Of a stretch of 12,856 nt of DNA, positions 8,443-12,856 are shown piece after piece. Numbering within the stretch: the stretch's first letter is position 1; each line of letters starts with the position of its first letter. The DNA is taken from positions 1-12,856 of the forward strand of contig JANOVT010000131.1 of NCBI GenBank assembly GCA_031417525.1, read 5' to 3'. The translations under genes and the position numbers were made by a program. This DNA is from JAIBBG01 sp031417525. GTDB lineage: Bacteria > Bacteroidota > Bacteroidia > Flavobacteriales_D > Sanyastnellaceae. Under the pieces are notes generated by a model that saw only the letters and a list, made by a program, of their open reading frames with translations, was not told the origin of the DNA and ran no database searches.

Positions 8443-8463
8443 TTTTGATCTATAATGATTTGA

Positions 8464-8504
8464 AAGACTCATTTCCGAACATGTTCGGATGGGTCTTTTT
8501 TTTT
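8464..8504 (+). terminator. Rho-independent terminator after the 88-aa gene
   Basis: AAGACTCAT (8464-8472) pairs with ATGGGTCTT (8489-8497), with one G-T wobble. After a two-base bulge, CCGAAC pairs with GTTCGG around an AT loop, and a run of Ts extends to 8504. It lies between the stop at 8442 and the next gene at 8522. Confidence 0.88.
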
Positions 8505-8521
8505 ATGTGAAATTTTTTTAT

Positions 8522-8872
8522 ATGAAAAAACACGCATTTCTCTTACTTCTTCTTGGTACATCAACCATTTTTTCCTGCAAAAAGGATAAGAATTCGAAAC
8601 TAACTCCGCAATGCGATGGATCTCACCCAACATACAATTCCGGAATAAAATCGATAATCGATTCGAATTGCAATTCTTCTGGCTGCCATAATTCCGGCTC
8701 CTCCAATGGAAGCTTTACCACTTATTCAGGACTCACAGGCGTGATTAACAATGGCTCTTTCAAAAGAACGGTCCTCACAGACCAAACCATGCCGCAAGGT
8801 TCCGCAACCTTGTCACAGTCTAATATCAACAAAATTCAATGTTGGGTAAATGACGGATTCCCGGAGAATTAA
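8522..8872 (+). CDS. Small lipoprotein with cytochrome-c-like CX4CH motif
   Basis: This encodes 116 residues from the ATG at 8522. An upstream in-frame ATG (8489) lies inside the terminator stem and would spoil the signal peptide. Residues 1-18 form a lipoprotein signal (MKKH plus a Leu-rich core) ending in the lipobox IFSC with Cys19, followed by KKDKNSK, typical of Bacteroidota lipoproteins. The mature part has Cys50-NSSG-Cys55-His56, an insertion-type CX4CH heme-attachment motif. It is followed by Met90-Pro91 (TMPQG), where class I cytochromes c place the axial Met, and a C-terminal INKIQCWVNDGFPEN helix of the kind that closes such domains. By analogy it is a periplasm-facing monoheme electron carrier or a heme-free relative; heme binding is inferred. 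A further Cys107 is unexplained. It converges with lpdA. Confidence 0.85.
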   Translation: MKKHAFLLLLLGTSTIFSCKKDKNSKLTPQCDGSHPTYNSGIKSIIDSNCNSSGCHNSGSSNGSFTTYSGLTGVINNGSFKRTVLTDQTMPQGSATLSQSNINKIQCWVNDGFPEN

Positions 8873-8877
8873 TTACT

Positions 8878-8993
8878 GATTTGATGATTTCGAGATTTGA
8901 TGATTTGAAAATTGCCACGTTGGCATGAATTGGTTTAACTTCAAATCGCTCCCTTCCCCAATTTTCAAATCATCAAATCTCCAAATCAACAAA
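8878..8993. repeat. Long hairpin-forming intergenic repeat between convergent genes
   Basis: Bases 8892-8914 are a perfect 23-bp inverted repeat of 8959-8981, with a 44-base loop. After one C-C mismatch the pairing continues outward (8886-8890 with 8983-8987) and further with few mismatches, almost to both stop codons (8872 and 8997). The left arm also holds a direct repeat of GATTTGATGATTT (8878-8890 and 8894-8906). The loop contains a small TGCCA-CGT-TGGCA hairpin. It probably acts as a bidirectional terminator or mRNA end, and may be a dispersed repeat family. Confidence 0.85.
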
Positions 8994-8996
8994 TTG

Positions 8997-10385
8997 TTAA
9001 AGGTGAATCACTTCTCCATAAGCCGCAGCCGCTGCCTCCATAATAGCTTCACTCATCGTTGGGTGAGGATGGACGGTCTTGATAATTTCCATTCCGGTTG
9101 ATTCCAGTTTTCGCAAGGCTACACATTCTGCGATCATTTCTGTGACGTTGTACCCAATCATGTGCGCGCCAAGCAATTCTCCGTACTTCGCATCAAAAAT
9201 CAGTTTTACAAATCCTTCTTTGTGTCCGGCAGCACTGGCTTTTCCTGAAGCGCTAAAAGGAAATTTACCGATTTTGATATCGAGTCCTTTATCTCTTGCA
9301 GCTTTTTCCGTCATACCTACCGATGCAATCTCCGGAGAACAATAAGTACAACCCGGAATATTGTTGTAGTCCAGCGGTTGTGGATGATGTCCCGCAATAT
9401 TTTCTACACAGATAATTCCTTCAGCACTTGCCACGTGAGCTAATGCCTGGCCAGGAGTGCAGTCACCAATGGCGTAGTATCCCGGTATATTGGTTTTGTA
9501 AAATTTGTCTACCGAAATTTTTCCTTTGTCAGTGATAATTCCCACATCTTCCAGACCAATGCCTTCGATGTTGGCAATCACACCCACTGCCGAAAGCACG
9601 ATGTCAGCTTCAATAGTTTTTTCACCGGCTGCTTCCTTGATCGTCACTTTGCAACCGCTGCCTGAAGTGTCCACTTTTGTCACTTCAGCATTGGTCATGA
9701 TTTCAATGCCGGCACTTTTGAATGATTTTGCCAGGGCTTTTGAAACTTCTTCGTCTTCCACCGGAACCACATTCGGCAAAAATTCTACGATGGTCACTTT
9801 GGTTCCCATCGCATTATAGAAATAAGCGAACTCGACGCCGATTGCGCCACTGCCAACGATTACGATACTTTTTGGCTGAGATGGCAAATTCATTGCCTCA
9901 CGGTATCCGATGATCTTTTTACCATCCTGTTTCAGAGCCGGCAATTCCCGGGATCTGCCGCCAGTCGACACAATGATGTGGTTCGCTGCGTATTCAGTCA
10001 CTTTTCCATCAGCACCTGCTACTGCTATTTTTTTGCCCGGTTTTAATTTCCCGGTGCCCATGATCACGTCAATTTTATTTTTCTTCATGAGGAATTGAAC
10101 GCCCTTGCTCATTCCTTCTGCCACGCCACGACTGCGTTTTACCACCGCACCAAAATCGGCTGTCGGTTTGGCTACTTCAATCCCATAGTCTTTCGCGTGG
10201 TTGATGTATTCGAAAACAGATGCGCTTTTGAGCAAAGCTTTCGTCGGGATACAGCCCCAGTTCAAACAAATTCCACCCAATGCTTCGCGCTCTACTACCG
10301 CTACTTTCAAACCAAGTTGAGAAGCTCTGATGGCCGCAACATATCCGCCGGGTCCTGTTCCTAATACAATTACGTCGTAATTCAT
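8997..10385 (-). CDS. lpdA: Dihydrolipoyl dehydrogenase (E3)
   Basis: This FAD flavoenzyme reoxidises the dihydrolipoyl groups of 2-oxoacid dehydrogenase complexes and the glycine cleavage system, passing electrons to NAD+. The domains appear in normal order: FAD-binding GTGPGG (9-14), the redox disulfide in GGICLNWGCIPTKALL (Cys40, Cys45), NAD-binding GSGAIG (178-183) ending at Glu201, the second FAD motif AIGDCTPGQALAH (305-317), and the C-terminal active-site HPHPTMSEA (His441, Glu446), which works across the dimer. The length of 462 is normal. The gene stands alone on this strand; no E1 or E2 gene is in the window, so it may serve several complexes. It diverges from adk over a 109-bp shared promoter region. 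Confidence 0.97.
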   Translation of the reverse strand: MNYDVIVLGTGPGGYVAAIRASQLGLKVAVVEREALGGICLNWGCIPTKALLKSASVFEYINHAKDYGIEVAKPTADFGAVVKRSRGVAEGMSKGVQFLMKKNKIDVIMGTGKLKPGKKIAVAGADGKVTEYAANHIIVSTGGRSRELPALKQDGKKIIGYREAMNLPSQPKSIVIVGSGAIGVEFAYFYNAMGTKVTIVEFLPNVVPVEDEEVSKALAKSFKSAGIEIMTNAEVTKVDTSGSGCKVTIKEAAGEKTIEADIVLSAVGVIANIEGIGLEDVGIITDKGKISVDKFYKTNIPGYYAIGDCTPGQALAHVASAEGIICVENIAGHHPQPLDYNNIPGCTYCSPEIASVGMTEKAARDKGLDIKIGKFPFSASGKASAAGHKEGFVKLIFDAKYGELLGAHMIGYNVTEMIAECVALRKLESTGMEIIKTVHPHPTMSEAIMEAAAAAYGEVIHL

Positions 10386-10405
10386 CTGATAAAAATTTGG
10401 AGGGG

Positions 10406-10413
10406 CGAAAGTA
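10406..10413 (-). promoter_or_regulatory. Putative -7 element of lpdA
   Basis: Read on the minus strand this is TACTTTCG, one base from TAnnTTTG, with about 20 bases to the lpdA ATG. No clear TTTG -33 box was found; TTTC occurs 16 bp upstream. Confidence 0.4.
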
Positions 10414-10462
10414 AAGACGGAATGCGGCCGAAAGCGAACGCGAGAAAACTTTCAATTCACCG

Positions 10463-10470
10463 TATTTTCG
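10463..10470 (+). promoter_or_regulatory. Putative -7 element of adk
   Basis: TATTTTCG is one base from TAnnTTTG and lies 24 bases before the adk ATG. A weak Shine-Dalgarno-like AGGA occurs at 10486-10489. No -33 TTTG was found at the usual distance. Confidence 0.4.
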
Positions 10471-10494
10471 CGCCTCATCCAAAACAGGAAATTC

Positions 10495-11076
10495 ATGTTG
10501 AACATTGTGCTTTTTGGCCCGCCCGGCGCTGGTAAAGGAACTCAGTCTGAAAACCTGATTACGAAATATAATCTGGTGCATCTGAGCACGGGCGATATTT
10601 TTCGGTCAAATATCAAAGGCGAAACAGAACTGGGGAAAAAAGCAAAGGCATTCATGGACAAAGGCGAATTAGTACCCGATAGCGTGACCATCTCGATGCT
10701 GGAAAGTGAAGTTGAAAAGTACCCTAATGCCAAAGGTTTTATTTTCGATGGCTTTCCACGCACTTCCGCACAAGCCCAGGCGCTGGATCAATTTCTTACT
10801 TCAAAAAATACTTCCATTACTTGCATGCTGGCTTTGGAAGTCGAAGAAACAGAGCTGATCGCCCGTCTTCTCAATCGCGCCAAAACGAGCGGTAGGGCGG
10901 ATGATGCCGACGTCAATATTGTTCGAAATCGTATCACAGTTTATAATCGTGAAACTGCTCCGGTTGCTGAATTTTACAAAAAGCAGGATAAGTACAGGGG
11001 TATTTATGGAATTGGATCGGTGGAAGAAATTTCCAACCGACTTTTTGACGCCATCAATGCTGTTGTGCTGAACTAG
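10495..11076 (+). CDS. adk: Adenylate kinase
   Basis: This cytoplasmic enzyme catalyses ATP + AMP = 2 ADP, keeping adenylate charge balanced. It has the P-loop GPPGAGKGTQ (8-17), the AMP-site block HLSTGDIFR (29-37), DGFPRT (85-90), and the LID region RAKTSGRADD (128-137) with its conserved arginines. At 193 residues it is the short form, lacking the extended LID and zinc-binding cysteines of the roughly 215-residue type. The ATG at 10495 precedes the conserved first strand (NIVLFGPP) with no room for an alternative. obgE follows on the same strand after 118 bp, a pairing I know from other Bacteroidota. Confidence 0.97.
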   Translation: MLNIVLFGPPGAGKGTQSENLITKYNLVHLSTGDIFRSNIKGETELGKKAKAFMDKGELVPDSVTISMLESEVEKYPNAKGFIFDGFPRTSAQAQALDQFLTSKNTSITCMLALEVEETELIARLLNRAKTSGRADDADVNIVRNRITVYNRETAPVAEFYKKQDKYRGIYGIGSVEEISNRLFDAINAVVLN

Positions 11077-11110
11077 CTTCAATGTTCCAATCATATTTTA
11101 TTCAAATGAA

Positions 11111-11133
11111 TTCGGAATCTCATTGATTCTGAA
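11111..11133 (+). other. Hairpin in the adk-obgE gap
   Basis: TTCGGAATC pairs with GATTCTGAA around a 5-base loop, giving 9 pairs including one G-T. It is followed by AAAAC, not a T run, so it is a poor intrinsic terminator. It could be an attenuator or mRNA-processing stem, or chance. Confidence 0.4.
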
Positions 11134-11140
11134 AAACATT

Positions 11141-11175
11141 TCTCACCTCTCACCTCTCACTTCTCACTTCTCACT
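11141..11175. repeat. Heptamer tandem repeat (TCTCACY x5) upstream of obgE
   Basis: Five adjacent 7-bp units read TCTCACC, TCTCACC, TCTCACT, TCTCACT, TCTCACT. The array ends 19 bases before the obgE ATG, so it would lie in the leader of an adk-obgE transcript or inside an obgE promoter. The strand is pure pyrimidine apart from one A per unit. Confidence 0.9.
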
Positions 11176-11194
11176 TCTGTTATATCTCTCCTAA

Positions 11195-12187
11195 ATGGCT
11201 GATTCCAATTTCGTCGATTACGTAAAAATTTGTTGCCGCTCCGGCAAAGGTGGCGCTGGTAGCCGACATTTTCGACGTGAAAAATTTGTAGAGAAAGGTG
11301 GGCCGGATGGGGGAGATGGTGGACGCGGTGGTCATATTATTCTTCGTGGCAGTACTGATGTTTGGACATTGCTTCACTTAAAATACCGCAAGCACGTTAT
11401 CGCGGAGGAAGGTGAAATGGGGGGAAGTGCGAAGAGTTCAGGAAAACAGGGAAAGGATGAAATTCTTCTTGTTCCGCTGGGAACAGTCGCAAAAGATTTT
11501 GAATCGGGAAAGATTGTGGCTGAAATTACCGAAGAAGGTCAGGAGTTTATCATAGCTGCCGGCGGACGCGGCGGGCTGGGTAATGAACACTTTAAAACAT
11601 CTACCCACCAGGCGCCAAATTTTGCACAGCCAGGTGAACCGGGTGTTGAAGAGTGGAAAGTACTCGAGCTAAAAGTGCTCGCTGATGTAGGCCTTGTCGG
11701 ATTTCCGAACGCCGGAAAATCTACTTTGCTTTCTGTGGTCAGCGCAGCCAAACCAGAAATCGCGGATTATCCATTTACCACACTTGTGCCCAATCTCGGC
11801 ATGGTGAAATATCGTGGCGATCGTTCTTTCGTGATGGCTGACATCCCCGGAATTATCGAAGGCGCAGCAGAAGGTCGTGGTCTCGGTCATCGTTTCCTTC
11901 GTCACATTGAAAGAAATTCTACCTTGCTTTTTATGATTGCATGCGATACCGCAAGTATCAAAAAGGAATACAAAATTCTCCTGAAAGAACTGGAGAAGTA
12001 CAATCCTGAATTGCTCCATAAGCGAAGAATTCTTGCCATCACCAAATGCGATATGATGGATGACATCATGATCAAACAGATGAAAAAATTGTTGCCGAAA
12101 GAAATTCCTTCGATTTTTATTTCGGCGGTAAGCGGGATGAATATTGATTTGCTAAAAGACATGATCTGGGAGCAGATTAATTCTTAG
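11195..12187 (+). CDS. obgE: Obg-family GTPase
   Basis: This essential ribosome-associated GTPase acts in 50S subunit maturation and stringent-response signalling. The N-terminal glycine-rich OBG fold spans about residues 3-158 (GKGGAGSRHFRREKF, GGPDGGDGGRGG, AAGGRGGLGN). The G domain (about 162-328) has G1 GFPNAGKST (169-177), switch I Thr195-Thr196, G3 DIPG (216-219), G4 TKCD (283-286, where the consensus is NKxD) and G5 SAV (310-312). At 330 residues it ends right after the G domain and lacks the extra C-terminal domain of some Gram-positive Obg proteins. The start MADSNFVDYVKI matches the family N-terminus. No promoter box is obvious, so co-transcription with adk is likely. Confidence 0.97.
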   Translation: MADSNFVDYVKICCRSGKGGAGSRHFRREKFVEKGGPDGGDGGRGGHIILRGSTDVWTLLHLKYRKHVIAEEGEMGGSAKSSGKQGKDEILLVPLGTVAKDFESGKIVAEITEEGQEFIIAAGGRGGLGNEHFKTSTHQAPNFAQPGEPGVEEWKVLELKVLADVGLVGFPNAGKSTLLSVVSAAKPEIADYPFTTLVPNLGMVKYRGDRSFVMADIPGIIEGAAEGRGLGHRFLRHIERNSTLLFMIACDTASIKKEYKILLKELEKYNPELLHKRRILAITKCDMMDDIMIKQMKKLLPKEIPSIFISAVSGMNIDLLKDMIWEQINS

Positions 12188-12271
12188 GGATTAAGGTCGC
12201 AGATTTGACTAAGTGTGATTGATGGCAGCAAAATAAGTATGCCATTTGAAATTGATAGAAGCTTCATAAAT

Positions 12272-12856
12272 TTAGTAGATTCGATGACCATTGAAAATAT
12301 GATATTCTCTTGGCTCACTTGTTTGTGGATTAACCAATATAGAATAATCGATACTGATTTTATTTAGTAAGGGATCTAATTTTGCCTTGCCTTCTGGGCT
12401 GTAGCATACCCCCGCGTTTCCATCAAACTCCATGTAATTGTCGACGTGAACTCGATTGCCATTGAAACAGGTGTCCGTTAAATTTGGTTTTGCCCCAATT
12501 ATTAGCAAGTAGGTGCAGTTCAGTGGAAAGTTATCGTTGTAAGATATCTCGAAAGTAAACGAATCTAGCGGGTTATCTTCCCAAGCGCCAAAGTATTTGC
12601 CATAAATAGATGCTTCACACGTGAATTTGGGTGTTATGACTTTTGTAATTGTATCTTCTCCATCATCATTTGGAAAGCACGTGGTGTTCGGAGTTTTTGA
12701 TACTGTGAGTATGATTGGAATCGTTTGGCCAACAAATTCTTGTCCAAATGAAAACGATACTTCTTTCGTATAGTAATGGTCGGCGCCGATAATCCAGTGA
12801 TAAGTGACGTCTTCTTGTATTGCCGAAAGTGTAATTAAACCACCGGACAAACATTC
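12272..12856 (-). CDS. C-terminal part of a secreted/surface protein with PKD-like segment (N-terminus outside window)
   Basis: The frame is open at the right edge and ends at a TAA at 12272-12274, giving 194 visible residues. The visible frame has no convincing start of its own: an in-frame TTG at 12850 is preceded by Glu-Cys, so the gene continues upstream. The first 75 residues (CLSGGLITLSA...YHWIIGADHYYTKE...FVGQTIPIILTVSKTPNTTC) have the spacing of a PKD domain, with W-I-I-G-A in place of W-D-F-G-D. The remaining 120 or so residues (Cys-, Asn- and Tyr-rich, with NCTYLLIIGAKPN and DNYMEFDGNAGVCYSP) I do not recognise. They contain no obvious type IX sorting domain, which suggests a lipoprotein, but this cannot be tested without the N-terminus. 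It converges with obgE; the 84-bp gap has only a weak 6-bp inverted repeat (ATGGCA/TGCCAT). Confidence 0.8.
   Translation of the reverse strand, partial: ECLSGGLITLSAIQEDVTYHWIIGADHYYTKEVSFSFGQEFVGQTIPIILTVSKTPNTTCFPNDDGEDTITKVITPKFTCEASIYGKYFGAWEDNPLDSFTFEISYNDNFPLNCTYLLIIGAKPNLTDTCFNGNRVHVDNYMEFDGNAGVCYSPEGKAKLDPLLNKISIDYSILVNPQTSEPREYHIFNGHRIY

Noticed and set aside
10177..10581. Minus-strand frame of 134 codons spanning the lpdA-adk gap
   Set aside because: It overlaps the 5' ends of two well-supported genes in another frame. Its Arg/Phe/Ser-rich product has no family features.
11141..11175. Heptamer array as a CRISPR or ribosomal binding feature
   Set aside because: The units are contiguous and only 7 bp, and the plus strand is pyrimidine-rich, so it is neither a CRISPR nor a Shine-Dalgarno site.
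12219..12245. ATGGCA/TGCCAT inverted repeat in the obgE downstream gap
   Set aside because: It has only six pairs and a 12-base or longer loop, with no T run on either strand.

Overview
The window looks like chromosomal DNA from a member of the Bacteroidota, probably a Chitinophagia/Sphingobacteriia-like or related environmental lineage. The evidence is a very large secreted protein built from beta-propeller and HYR/PKD-type repeats, short lipoproteins with a Cys-Lys-Lys-Asp start, few strong Shine-Dalgarno sites, -7 boxes resembling the Bacteroidota TAnnTTTG element, and the adk-obgE neighbourhood. No tRNA, rRNA, CRISPR array, transposase or phage gene was found.

Left third (1-5276, minus strand): one uninterrupted reading frame of 1758 codons that runs off the left edge. 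It encodes a signal peptide, a probable seven-bladed beta-propeller, an Ig-like domain, five HYR repeats, a roughly 360-residue alpha/beta domain of unknown function, a Cys-rich linker, another Ig-like domain and three more HYR repeats. The last two HYR repeats are recent tandem copies. This is the least ordinary object in the window.

Middle (5441-8872, plus strand): a phosphoglucosamine/phosphomannomutase-family enzyme (cell-wall precursor synthesis), a group I cysteine desulfurase (sulfur supply for Fe-S clusters and tRNA thiolation), a small basic protein of unknown function with its own terminator, and a small lipoprotein with a cytochrome-c-like CX4CH motif.

Right (8997-12187): dihydrolipoyl dehydrogenase on the minus strand, divergent from adenylate kinase and the Obg GTPase on the plus strand. 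A long hairpin repeat fills the gap between the convergent stops of the lipoprotein gene and lpdA. At the right edge (12272-12856, minus strand) lies the C-terminal part of another secreted or surface protein with a PKD-like segment.

The conserved enzymes are housekeeping genes in short transcription units and do not form one pathway. The unusual content is in the flanking secreted proteins, the intergenic repeats and the two small uncharacterised genes.
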